This document shows positions 8,981 to 16,794 of a stretch of 64,000 nt of DNA, one piece after another. The stretch comes from an uncultured Oscillospiraceae bacterium (GTDB lineage Bacteria; Bacillota; Clostridia; Oscillospirales; Oscillospiraceae). Location of the stretch: the NCBI GenBank assembly GCA_934613505.1, contig CAKTTB010000010.1, forward strand, positions 1 to 64,000, written 5' to 3'. Below the pieces are notes generated by a model that saw only the letters and a program-made list of their open reading frames with translations, searched no databases and had not been told where the DNA came from. How positions within the stretch are numbered: position 1 is the first letter of the stretch; each line of letters begins with the position of its first letter. The translations under genes were made by a program, and so were the position numbers.

Positions 8981-9826
8981 ATGGCAGCATTGGAGCATAA
9001 GATCGACTTTTTGGCGCTGGTATCTGTGACAAAGGCAAACGGAAACGGCGACCCGCTGAATGGCAACCGCCCGAGAGTAGACTATAACGGCATTGGGGAA
9101 ATTTCCGACGTGTGCATCAAACGGAAAATCCGCAACCGGATGCAGGACATGGGATATGCGATCTTTGTGCAGTCAGACGACCGCTGCAGCGATGGCTTCA
9201 AGAGCCTGAGCGAGCGAGCGGCTGCCGCAACCAAGGGGATCAAAGACAGGGATACCTATGCGCAGACCGCCTGCGAAAAATGGCTGGATGTGCGCAGCTT
9301 CGGGCAGGTGTTTGCATTTAAGAACAATGAAAAGAGCGGCGTTTCAGTCGGCGTCCGCGGCCCGGTTTCCATTCATCAGGCAGTCAGCATCTCCCCGGTT
9401 GAGATCGAGTCGATGCAGATCACCAAGAGTGTCAACGGAGAACCGGGTGAGAAGCGCGCCTCAGACACCATGGGCATGAAGCATTTTGTCCGCTTCGGAC
9501 TGTATGAGATCAAAGGATCCATCAATGTCCAGTTGGCGGAAAAGACTGGATTCTCGCGGGAGGATGCGCAGGTCGTGAAGGAGTGCCTGCGAACACTGTT
9601 TGTGAACGATGCTTCCTCTGCGCGTCCGGAAGGCTCTATGGAGGTTGTAAAGCTCTACTGGTGGCAGCATAACTGCAAAGACGGGCAGTATTCTTCCGCA
9701 AGGGTGCACCGCAGTGTCCATGTTGCGGCAAAGGACACTGCCGCTATCCCAAATAGCGCAGAGGACTATACGATCACACTCGACGAGCTACCCGGTCTGA
9801 CACCGGAGATCCTTGAAGGAATATAA
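8981..9826 (+). CDS. cas7c: type I-C Cascade backbone subunit Cas7c (Csd2)
   Basis: 281 residues of the Csd2 family: NGNGDPLNGNRPRVD near the N-terminus, DVCIKRKIRNRMQ, and GVRGPVSI in the middle. Multiple copies coat the crRNA spacer. The start follows GAGGAGG by 7 nt. It is the last gene of operon 1: no cas4, cas1 or cas2 follows, and the CRISPR array with its leader comes next. About 45 percent like the Cas7 of system 2 by eye. Confidence 0.94.
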   Translation: MAALEHKIDFLALVSVTKANGNGDPLNGNRPRVDYNGIGEISDVCIKRKIRNRMQDMGYAIFVQSDDRCSDGFKSLSERAAAATKGIKDRDTYAQTACEKWLDVRSFGQVFAFKNNEKSGVSVGVRGPVSIHQAVSISPVEIESMQITKSVNGEPGEKRASDTMGMKHFVRFGLYEIKGSINVQLAEKTGFSREDAQVVKECLRTLFVNDASSARPEGSMEVVKLYWWQHNCKDGQYSSARVHRSVHVAAKDTAAIPNSAEDYTITLDELPGLTPEILEGI

Positions 9827-10011
9827 GCAGATTTATTTGTGCGAAGCGGAAGCAGTCAGAAAAAATCAGACCGGTTCGCACCACAAGAGACTACACAAAA
9901 GTGCAGGTCCTGGCAGGACAGTACATATGCTGTTTTGCCATGATCGAACGCAGACAGATCGATTTGTCTGCGTTGCATAAATCACAAGGCTGTTTTTTGT
10001 GAATTTATGCT
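9827..10011 (+). promoter_or_regulatory. leader of CRISPR array 1
   Basis: 185 bp between cas7c and the first repeat. It carries CCGGTTCGCACC at 9871-9882, also present in the leader of array 2, 129 nt from the first repeat here and 128 nt there. A perfect 8-bp inverted repeat (CGCAGACA / TGTCTGCG) lies at 9949-9972. A second inverted repeat (GCATAAATCACAA at 9975-9987 with TTGTGAATTTATGC at 9997-10010) ends exactly one base before repeat 1. Leader function is inferred from position. Confidence 0.65.
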
Positions 10012-10508
10012 GTCCTGCCCCACACGGGGCAGGTGGATTGAAATGTGATTGAACGCCGGGTTGACGAGCGCGGCAAGGTCCTGCCCCACACGGGGCAGGT
10101 GGGTTGAAATCCATAGACAGACTTGTACTTCGCCTTGCCATCCGGCGTCGTGCCCTACGGGGCGTGTGGATTGAAATCACAACCTTGACCCTGAAACCGG
10201 CGCTATCATCGTCGCGCCCTACGGGGCATGTGGGTTGAAATATTTGTCGGAACATTGGGCCGAATGACGAGTACGTGTCGCGCCCCCACGGGGTGCGTGG
10301 ATTGAAATTGGGTGATGCCGGTTGGGATGCCGCCCCATTTGCGTCCTGCCCCGCAAGGGGCGCGTGGATTAAAACTGCTTGTTTTCAATCGTCTGCCAGA
10401 GATAGGCGGCGGCGTGCCCTGCACGGGGTATGTGGATTGAAATATCATCGACCACCAGCATGACGCACTGGAACAGGTCGTGCCCTCACGGGTCGCGTGG
10501 ATTGAAAT
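10012..10508 (+). CRISPR. type I-C CRISPR array 1 (8 variable repeats, 7 spacers)
   Basis: Repeats start at 10012, 10078, 10147, 10211, 10277, 10343, 10411 and 10477 and are 31-33 nt. Spacers are 33-36 nt. Transcribed on the plus strand: repeats begin GTC (GGC at 10411) and mostly end GTGG(A/G)TTGAAAT. The first two are near identical with a CTGCCCC/GGGGCAG stem; the later ones each differ in stem and loop, and 10343 ends in TTAAAAC. Such decay away from the leader suggests little recent acquisition. It belongs with cas operon 1 by position and orientation. Confidence 0.95.
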
Positions 10509-10759
10509 CGGAACTGGGGCGGGATCCCTGCCGGGATTACGGGCTCACTTCTTTTGTAGTGTGCGGCAACCGTCGGACGGCTAAAAAACTTATTGATCAG
10601 ACAGCTCGTGCCAGGATAGCAGTGGTCCGAAGAAGAATCAATGCTGTATGGCATACTGTCAACCCTCCGACCGCTTGATTACCAACGCCAGATATTCTTC
10701 TAATGTAATTTCGCCGGCAAGCATTCTGCGGCACCATCTTCCATGACGGCAGCAATCGT
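10509..10759. other. inter-array segment with possible gene relic
   Basis: 251 bp between the leader-distal ends of the two arrays. No repeat is recognisable. On the minus strand a short open frame ends RRMLAGEITLEEYLALVIKR followed by SEG and stop at 10659; it looks like the C-terminus of a lost protein running into the decayed repeat at 10760. Nothing else is evident. Confidence 0.3.
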
Positions 10760-11262
10760 ATTTCAATCCACGTGCTCCGTATGGGGCGGGACAACTTTAT
10801 AATATACGGTAATACCGTATAAGTCAAATTTCAATCCACGCGCCCCTTGTGGGGCATGACCACGCACGTCCGTGAACGGAAGTTTACCATTGGTATTTCA
10901 ATCCACGCGCCCCTTGTGGGGCGCGACGCTGGTCAAGCAGGACGTCGAGTCTGTCCGCAAGATTTCAATCCACGCGCCCCTTGTGGGGCGCGACGACAAC
11001 GGCGCAGACGCTCTACGATCCGCTCCCATTTCAATCCACGCGCCCCTTGTGGGGCGCGACCTTTTCCGTCCTGTTCCTTCATGATATCTTCAAAAATTTC
11101 AATCCACGCGCCCCTTGTGGGGCGCGACCGTCGGACAAGCCCCAATGGTGAAAACCATCGATATTTCAATCCACGCGCCCCTTGTGGGGCGCGACTATAC
11201 GGGAACAAAGGATGCAAGCGCGGAGGCGCATTTCAATCCACGCGCCCCTTGTGGGGCGCGAC
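10760..11262 (-). CRISPR. type I-C CRISPR array 2 (8 repeats, 7 spacers)
   Basis: Plus-strand repeat starts: 10760, 10828, 10895, 10962, 11028, 11096, 11163, 11230, all 33 nt; spacers 33-35 nt. Read on the minus strand the repeat is GTCGCGCCCC-ACAA-GGGGCGC-GTGGATTGAAAT. The six copies nearest cas2 are identical, 10828 has two changes and 10760 is degenerate, which marks the high-coordinate side as the leader end. The leader-distal spacer (10793-10827) contains a 7-bp inverted repeat. It is served by cas operon 2. Confidence 0.97.
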
Positions 11263-11433
11263 GGCAAATCTGACGGAATTTGAGCTGCAGATTTGCGCAT
11301 GGGTTACAAAAAGTAATAGGGATTTCCGGGGATCTGCCGCGGCGTGCAGCGTGGTTTTGTCCGGCTGCGCGCCGCGGTTTTGGCAAAGGCGGTGCGAACC
11401 GGCCGGGGGCGGGATGATCGCTTGGGGATCGCA
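11263..11433 (-). promoter_or_regulatory. leader of CRISPR array 2
   Basis: 171 bp between cas2 and the first repeat. The minus strand has CCGGTTCGCACC (11402-11391), shared with leader 1 at almost the same distance from the array. The inverted repeat GCAAATCTG / CAGATTTGC (11264-11272 and 11288-11296) ends one base from repeat 1, as in leader 1, although its sequence is unrelated. Confidence 0.65.
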
Positions 11434-11724
11434 TCAGATAATCAGCGCGCCTTCCGGGGCATAGCCGGGATTCGTGCCGAAGTGCTCGACGCGGGTCTCG
11501 TATTTGTTGCCGAGATAGTAAAAACGCAGGCTGTCCTTTTCTTCGTCCATGATGGTGCGAAGCTTGTGCTGCAGCTGCTTGCACTGTGCGGCGTCGAGCA
11601 GGCATTCGAAGACGGAGTTCTGCACGCGCTGGCCGTAGTTCACGCACTGCTTTGCGATCTGACGCAGGCGTCTGCGTCCGCCCGCGTCCTCAGTATTGAC
11701 GTCATAGGTGATGAGCACCAGCAT
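11434..11724 (-). CDS. cas2: CRISPR adaptation protein Cas2
   Basis: 96 residues with the ferredoxin-like Cas2 start MLVLITYDVN and the VQNSVFECLL strand. Cas2 dimers bridge two Cas1 dimers in the integrase that inserts spacers at the leader-repeat junction. The start at 11724 was preferred over upstream ATGs because MLVLITYD is the conserved N-terminus. It is the last gene of operon 2; the leader of array 2 follows directly. It may also serve array 1, which has no adaptation genes of its own. Confidence 0.95.
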   Translation of the reverse strand: MLVLITYDVNTEDAGGRRRLRQIAKQCVNYGQRVQNSVFECLLDAAQCKQLQHKLRTIMDEEKDSLRFYYLGNKYETRVEHFGTNPGYAPEGALII

Positions 11725-11734
11725 ATGCAGCACC

Positions 11735-12766
11735 TCATTTCCACAAAAACGGAGGGTAGGCGTCCAGATCGTCCCGCAGATACCGCGCCAGCAGCAGCGC
11801 CTGCACATATGGCACAAGGCCCCACGCAAGCTTTTCCTTCAGATACGGATGCGTGATCGTCTCGCGCTTGCGTTCCTGCCACGCCTGCAGGAATTTCTTT
11901 CTTCCGTCGGCGGTCAGCAGGACAGCGCCGCTGTCCGTATGTGCAAAATCACTGCTGCGCATGACGCGGTTATTGATGAGCGACAGCACAAAGCGGTCGG
12001 CAAAGCACGGGCGCAACTCCTCCATAAGATCAAGCGCCAGCGACGTACGCCCCGGACGGTCGCGGTGCAGGAAGCCGACATAGGCGTCCAGCCCGACCGC
12101 CTCCAGCGCGGCGGCGCAGTCATTGCCACGCAGGCCATAGGCAAACGACAGCATGGCGTTGACGTTATCGAGCGGCGGGCGGCGGTTCCGTTCATGGAAG
12201 AAAAAATCCGCCTTGTTCTGCAGGATCATCTCGTCGAACACGTCAAAATACGCCTTTGCACCGATGCCCTCACTGCCGCGCAGAGATTCCAGCGAGATCT
12301 CTTCCGCGACGACCGGATAGAGGTCCTTGATCCGGTCGATGGCGTTTTGCAGCCGCGCGGGGTCGACGCGCAGCGCGTGGTCGCGCTTCGTGCGCTCGAT
12401 ACTCCAACGTGCGTTATAGAGCTTGCCGAAGATCATATTGCGTGCGATGCGGCAGCTCTGTGCCGGATCGTCCGCCGCGCGGTACTGCATCCGGCGCAGC
12501 AGGACGTTGCCGTTCTCCTCGCCGACGCTTCTGGCAAGAAAGCGCCCGGCCGGCGTGCAGAACGTCAGGCTGACGCCGCGCTTTGCGCAGCCGCCCATGA
12601 GCGCGGGCGACGCGCCCGCGTAGCTGAACGCGATGATCCCCGAAAGCGTATGCAGAGGAAAGCGCGCGATCTCCTGTTTTTCCCGGTTCACGACGACGTT
12701 TTCCCCATCAATGGTCAGGTATGCGTCCTCACTGGTGACAAAGAGCGTGTTGAGAAGCTTTCTCAT
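11735..12766 (-). CDS. cas1: CRISPR integrase Cas1, type I-C
   Basis: 343 residues, usual length for I-C Cas1. The N-terminal beta domain runs from MRKLLNTLFVTSEDAYL, and the helical catalytic domain includes the NAMLSFAYGL region. ATG at 12766 overlaps the cas4 stop as ATGA, which fixes the start. With Cas2 it integrates prespacers; Cas4 next door trims them and selects the PAM. Confidence 0.95.
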   Translation of the reverse strand: MRKLLNTLFVTSEDAYLTIDGENVVVNREKQEIARFPLHTLSGIIAFSYAGASPALMGGCAKRGVSLTFCTPAGRFLARSVGEENGNVLLRRMQYRAADDPAQSCRIARNMIFGKLYNARWSIERTKRDHALRVDPARLQNAIDRIKDLYPVVAEEISLESLRGSEGIGAKAYFDVFDEMILQNKADFFFHERNRRPPLDNVNAMLSFAYGLRGNDCAAALEAVGLDAYVGFLHRDRPGRTSLALDLMEELRPCFADRFVLSLINNRVMRSSDFAHTDSGAVLLTADGRKKFLQAWQERKRETITHPYLKEKLAWGLVPYVQALLLARYLRDDLDAYPPFLWK

Positions 12767-13425
12767 GGCGTTTCCTCCATGCTTTTCTGCAGGTAGGCCT
12801 GCACAGAGCCGCTTTTCTGCAGGCGCGGCAGGCACAGCTCCTTAAGCGAGCACGCATTACAGGCCTTTGTTGGCTTTACGCGTGGCGTGTATCCCCGGCG
12901 GTAAAGGTCGTGCATCTGCGCGGCGCTCGCGCGGACCTCTTCGCGCAGCTCCGGCGTGAACGTCACGGCCAGACGGCGGCGCGGTTCCCCGTAAAAGAGC
13001 GCGCCCTCCGGTATCTCGCAGCAGAGCATCTCCTCCAGACACATGGCCTGTGCGCACAGCTGCAGCTCATCGCAGCCGTCCTCCTTCGGCGCGCCGCGCT
13101 TATACTCCACCGGATACGGCAGCCACTGCCCTGTTTTTCCGGCCAGCGGCACGCCGCGCGCGCTGTCACGGCGGAACTCCACCACGTCGCACTGCCCGGT
13201 CAGCCCCAGCGTCAGCGACTGCACCCGCAGCCCGCGGACGATGAGAAGATCACCCCTCGACTCGCGCAGCTGCTCGTTATGCGCCCGCTCGTGCAGGAGA
13301 TCCCCCTCCACCGTGCGCACATTTTCCGCCCATTGCTGCTCAATGTGAATAAGCGCCCACTGCCGCCTGCAAAACCGGAAATGCTGCAGGCCGGAGATCA
13401 TCAGACAGTCGTCGGGGGTGTACAT
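12763..13425 (-). CDS. cas4: CRISPR-associated exonuclease Cas4
   Basis: 220 residues of the RecB-like, iron-sulphur Cas4 family. The first cysteine is in HFRFCRRQW, and a C-terminal cluster ACNACSLKELC completes the four ligands. PVEYKRG carries the nuclease E-x-K motif. It processes prespacer ends for Cas1-Cas2. ATG at 13425 is preceded by AAAGGAG and overlaps the cas7c stop. Confidence 0.95.
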   Translation of the reverse strand: MYTPDDCLMISGLQHFRFCRRQWALIHIEQQWAENVRTVEGDLLHERAHNEQLRESRGDLLIVRGLRVQSLTLGLTGQCDVVEFRRDSARGVPLAGKTGQWLPYPVEYKRGAPKEDGCDELQLCAQAMCLEEMLCCEIPEGALFYGEPRRRLAVTFTPELREEVRASAAQMHDLYRRGYTPRVKPTKACNACSLKELCLPRLQKSGSVQAYLQKSMEETP

Positions 13426-14309
13426 CAGGATCTCCTTTCGCAGTGCACTCCTTCCGGCAGCGTATCTGCCACGGTAACCGTATAATCCCGATAGCTGCGC
13501 GGGATCTGCACACCCTCCTTCCGCGCGACCGTGACCGCGTCGAACAGTTTATAGGACGGCGCGTTTCCAAGCTCCGAATCGTGTTTGAAAATGATCAGCT
13601 CTCGTACCGCCATTTTTCCGCGCGCAGCGGAGTGGTCGTTCTCAAACATATTGAGGATCGCCTGCCACAAAAGCTCCAGGTCTTCTTCCGAGAAACCGGT
13701 CGTCTTACGGGCCAGATTGGCAGAGACGAACCCTTCCGCGCGGTAAAGTCCATAGGGAACGATATGCTTGCTGCCCATCTCGGTCTTTTTATTGGCTGCG
13801 TCTGCTTCTGTTGTGATCGCAATGCGGGTGATCGTAACTTCCTGCGGAACGATTGGATCGACGGAGCGCGCGAAGCTGAGCTGCACAGGGCCGCGCACCT
13901 GCCCGCAGTTGAGCGCTCCCTTGACAAATGTAGTCATGACCGCGCCGAAGGTGCGGATGTCATAGTAGTGCGCACACATCCAGTCCCGCAGCTTCGCATC
14001 GATCTCCGGATCCTTCTGTTTTGCCTTTTTCAGATCCTTGTCGATACCGAGCGCTTCGATAGCCGTGCTGTCACTGCGATTGAGCGGGACGTTTTCCTTG
14101 ATGTAGATACGATACCCTTCCTCATCCTCCTTCAGTGTCTCGACATAATTCCGTATCTTCCGCTTCAGGCATACATCTGTGACAATGCCATAGCCGGTTT
14201 CCGGGTCGACACGCGGCATATTGCCTGCGTCCGGATCCCCGTTCGGGTTACCGTTCTCTACGTCAAACAGAACAACGAAATCATAGCGATTCTTGATAGG
14301 CTCACGCAT
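13425..14309 (-). CDS. cas7c: type I-C Cascade backbone subunit Cas7c (Csd2), system 2
   Basis: 294 residues. NGNPNGDPDAGNMPRVD and DVCLKRKIRN are the Csd2 signatures; GQVRGPVQLSFARS lies mid-protein. Start MREPIKNRYDF was chosen because AAGGAGG sits 9 nt upstream; the ORF is open further upstream inside cas8c. It has an insertion relative to the system 1 protein around residues 65-85 (charged KAKQKDP stretch). Confidence 0.95.
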   Translation of the reverse strand: MREPIKNRYDFVVLFDVENGNPNGDPDAGNMPRVDPETGYGIVTDVCLKRKIRNYVETLKEDEEGYRIYIKENVPLNRSDSTAIEALGIDKDLKKAKQKDPEIDAKLRDWMCAHYYDIRTFGAVMTTFVKGALNCGQVRGPVQLSFARSVDPIVPQEVTITRIAITTEADAANKKTEMGSKHIVPYGLYRAEGFVSANLARKTTGFSEEDLELLWQAILNMFENDHSAARGKMAVRELIIFKHDSELGNAPSYKLFDAVTVARKEGVQIPRSYRDYTVTVADTLPEGVHCERRS

Positions 14310-14676
14310 GTTCTTCTTCCTCCTTATCCTTCTTTTCATAGCGCTTCTGTGTCTGATGATAGTAGCCGATCTCAAACGCTCCCTGTTCCGGGAGCGTCAT
14401 ACGTGCCGGGTATGTCTGCGTCATTCTGCCGATCAGCTCTGTAAGCTGCCGGTTATAGAAAACCTTACTTCCCTGCCCCAGTTTCTGCAGATGTTTCTGC
14501 GCCAGCTTTATAAGCGCGGGGAAGACAACCGACGGTGTTGCACAGGCTGAATTGAAGTACTTATCCTTGATGGTCGTGTTGATGCCGGGATTTGCAGCGC
14601 CCTGTATCGCTTCCAATACCGCAAACAGCCGCCCAAGCACATAGGGCTGGTAGCTGCTCTGTTCATTCAGTTCCAC
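14302..14676 (-). CDS. cas11c: Cas11c small subunit from an internal start in cas8c, system 2
   Basis: An in-frame GTG at 14676 (encoding MELNEQSSYQPYVLGRLFAV) lies exactly 8 nt after AAGGAGG (plus-strand CCTCCTT, 14685-14691) within cas8c, giving 124 residues. Position and length match the internal start in system 1, supporting separate Cas11 synthesis as known for type I-C. Confidence 0.7.
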   Translation of the reverse strand: MELNEQSSYQPYVLGRLFAVLEAIQGAANPGINTTIKDKYFNSACATPSVVFPALIKLAQKHLQKLGQGSKVFYNRQLTELIGRMTQTYPARMTLPEQGAFEIGYYHQTQKRYEKKDKEEEEHA

Positions 14677-16080
14677 AGTCAATACCTCCTTCGGAACCAG
14701 CAGTGACGGATTTCTTGTATAATAAGCTTTCAGAATTGCAGCCTTACCGCGCGTGACCGCGTGCTCTGCCCGAATGCGGATCGTTACGCCATTTAGCAGT
14801 GTCGCCGGATAGCGGCCGCCCGTCAGGGCTGCGCGCAGCAGGTCGCCTGTCAGCTGCGGCGCGGGATCGGCATATTTCCCATCGGAGCCCCGCCGGGCCG
14901 TCTCCCGCGCCAGATCCCAGATGGACAGTCTCATACGTGTGTCAAAGGAAGGCCGGATGATCTCCAGCGCCGCTTCATGCGCGCGGATATGCACCGCAAA
15001 ATGCTCCAGACTGTCACGCAGGAAAAAGCGGACAGAAAGCCGCGCGGCATTTGGCGCAAGGCCAAGGAAATAGACATGTTGATCAGGCAGGAGCGTCTGT
15101 TCCAGGAACTCACAGGCCTGTCCCTTTGCCAGCAGCGCCAGCGCCCGGCTGACGTCCTCATCCTGAACTCCAGTGTCTGCCGGAGGGCCAAACAACGCAT
15201 ATACGCCCAGATCTGCATATGCAGGCCCAGCGTTTTCCGCCCAACAGACAACCGTTGTGTCTCCAATGAGTTTGCAGTGCTTCCGATCCGCCAGAAGCGC
15301 ATTGAGCGCCGTGGTGTAGGCAAATGCAGCATATTCGCTGACCGGTGCATTGGCTCCCTGTCCATGTCCATAGGAGCAGAACGCCGGTGCATTGAAGGAA
15401 ACAAGACTGGCACCGGAGCTTTGCGCCCCTCTGACACCCTTGATGGATGGATGAATCAGCGCGGCACACTCTGTTCGTCCCGTGATCAGACACTGCATGA
15501 CCGGCGCATTCGCATCGCCAGCGGCATAATACCGCTCCCACGCCTCCCGTATCCGCGCATTCTGTGTGACAGGATGGCGGCCGGAACCATCATCATAGCT
15601 GAACAGGAAGTTGGCATTCCCCGTCACGTCCTTCCAACGATCCTTCAGCAGCGGATGGCAGGATGCAAGCTCCGGCTCCCATGTATCAAAGAACGCGAGC
15701 ACAGCCTTTGCCGCCGGATCGTGCAGCCCATCCAACAGTTGATGATGCAGGGCAGCGCACGCTTGGAAGCACTCCTTTGCCCGTTCCGGCTTTCCCTTTT
15801 CATCTGCGCCGAGAATATAGCTGGCATTATCGCAAAGGAAATTTGCCGCAACTCCGGATGATCGCAGCTTATGCGCCGGAACGCACATCGCCTGCGGCAG
15901 CAGCACCTGCTTTTTCCCTGTGGACGTCAGTTCCCGGTTATCGATCACGTCGATCAGTGCGCCGGAATCATCAAGTTCCAGCAGGAACGTCACCTTGAAC
16001 GCATCGTCCCATCCCGGTGCGGAGATTTCCCCTTTGCGCAGCATTTCTTCGTAATACGCAGTCAAAGCCTGCAGGATCAT
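14302..16080 (-). CDS. cas8c: type I-C Cascade large subunit Cas8c (Csd1), system 2
   Basis: 592 residues. Start MILQALTAYYEEML is typical of Csd1 and overlaps the cas5c stop. PAM recognition and Cas3 recruitment are the family roles. The C-terminal fifth doubles as Cas11c through an internal ribosome site. Low similarity to the system 1 Cas8c outside conserved blocks (for example GRLFAVLE against GRLLAVMD) shows the two operons are old, separate lineages. Confidence 0.94.
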   Translation of the reverse strand: MILQALTAYYEEMLRKGEISAPGWDDAFKVTFLLELDDSGALIDVIDNRELTSTGKKQVLLPQAMCVPAHKLRSSGVAANFLCDNASYILGADEKGKPERAKECFQACAALHHQLLDGLHDPAAKAVLAFFDTWEPELASCHPLLKDRWKDVTGNANFLFSYDDGSGRHPVTQNARIREAWERYYAAGDANAPVMQCLITGRTECAALIHPSIKGVRGAQSSGASLVSFNAPAFCSYGHGQGANAPVSEYAAFAYTTALNALLADRKHCKLIGDTTVVCWAENAGPAYADLGVYALFGPPADTGVQDEDVSRALALLAKGQACEFLEQTLLPDQHVYFLGLAPNAARLSVRFFLRDSLEHFAVHIRAHEAALEIIRPSFDTRMRLSIWDLARETARRGSDGKYADPAPQLTGDLLRAALTGGRYPATLLNGVTIRIRAEHAVTRGKAAILKAYYTRNPSLLVPKEVLTVELNEQSSYQPYVLGRLFAVLEAIQGAANPGINTTIKDKYFNSACATPSVVFPALIKLAQKHLQKLGQGSKVFYNRQLTELIGRMTQTYPARMTLPEQGAFEIGYYHQTQKRYEKKDKEEEEHA

Positions 16081-16721
16081 GTGACCACCTCCACATTCCG
16101 GCAGTCCAGCACACCATGCTCCAGTCTGGCCCGGAAGAACTGCGGCTGGATATTCTGCGGATCTGTATAATCCAGATCATAAAGCATCCAGCCAAGATCC
16201 TGCGTCAGATCAATTGCCGGGATCTTGCCGCCGTGCCATTTGCGGAAGCTGGCCTGGAACTCACGGCAGCCGAAATACGGCATGTGATAGCACTGCCCTT
16301 TTGTAAGCCTTCTGCGCAGGATATCCTGAAATTTCCCCGGGTTATCACCGGGCGCTGCTCTGTCTGTCATGTCAAAGTGACATTCGATCACATAATGGAC
16401 ATCCCGCAGCACCATCGCCGCACGCTGCTGGATCTCCTGCGATGTGTACAGTACCGGGGCTTCCCCGCCTTTTGCTGCACGCAGAGCCGCGGAGGCCAGG
16501 AGAGCCGCCTTGACCTCGTTGCGCCGGATGTTCGTGAAGCGGATGGGATTCAGCAGATAGATACGGTCAATGGAATACCGCAGCCCCGGATGCCAGAAGA
16601 TTGCTTCTACCAGCCCCCGCGCAGCAGACGGCGTCATGATGTCATAGCTGACCCTCTCTGTTTTCATTTCCGGCCTCGAAAAGCATGCGTAGTCGCCCCA
16701 CGCTTCAATCAGCATGGACAT
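16077..16721 (-). CDS. cas5c: type I-C crRNA endonuclease Cas5c, system 2
   Basis: 214 residues. WGDYACFSRPEMKTERVSYD and TPSAARGLVEAIFWHP are the expected N-terminal blocks, with GCREFQASF later. An upstream ATG at 16730 sits only a base after AGGAG, so the ATG at 16721, 9 nt away, is the better start. It processes pre-crRNA from array 2 and perhaps array 1, whose handle is identical. Confidence 0.93.
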   Translation of the reverse strand: MSMLIEAWGDYACFSRPEMKTERVSYDIMTPSAARGLVEAIFWHPGLRYSIDRIYLLNPIRFTNIRRNEVKAALLASAALRAAKGGEAPVLYTSQEIQQRAAMVLRDVHYVIECHFDMTDRAAPGDNPGKFQDILRRRLTKGQCYHMPYFGCREFQASFRKWHGGKIPAIDLTQDLGWMLYDLDYTDPQNIQPQFFRARLEHGVLDCRNVEVVT

Positions 16722-16794
16722 GGCAACCATCTCCTTTCTTCGTTGTTTTCAAGACAGCAAGCAAACGCACCCACATGCAAATCTCTCCTTTGCA

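Noticed and set aside
10206..11464. Open frames across the CRISPR arrays with repeated FNPRAPCGAR/STRPLWGA-type peptides
   Set aside because: They are translations of the CRISPR repeats, not proteins.
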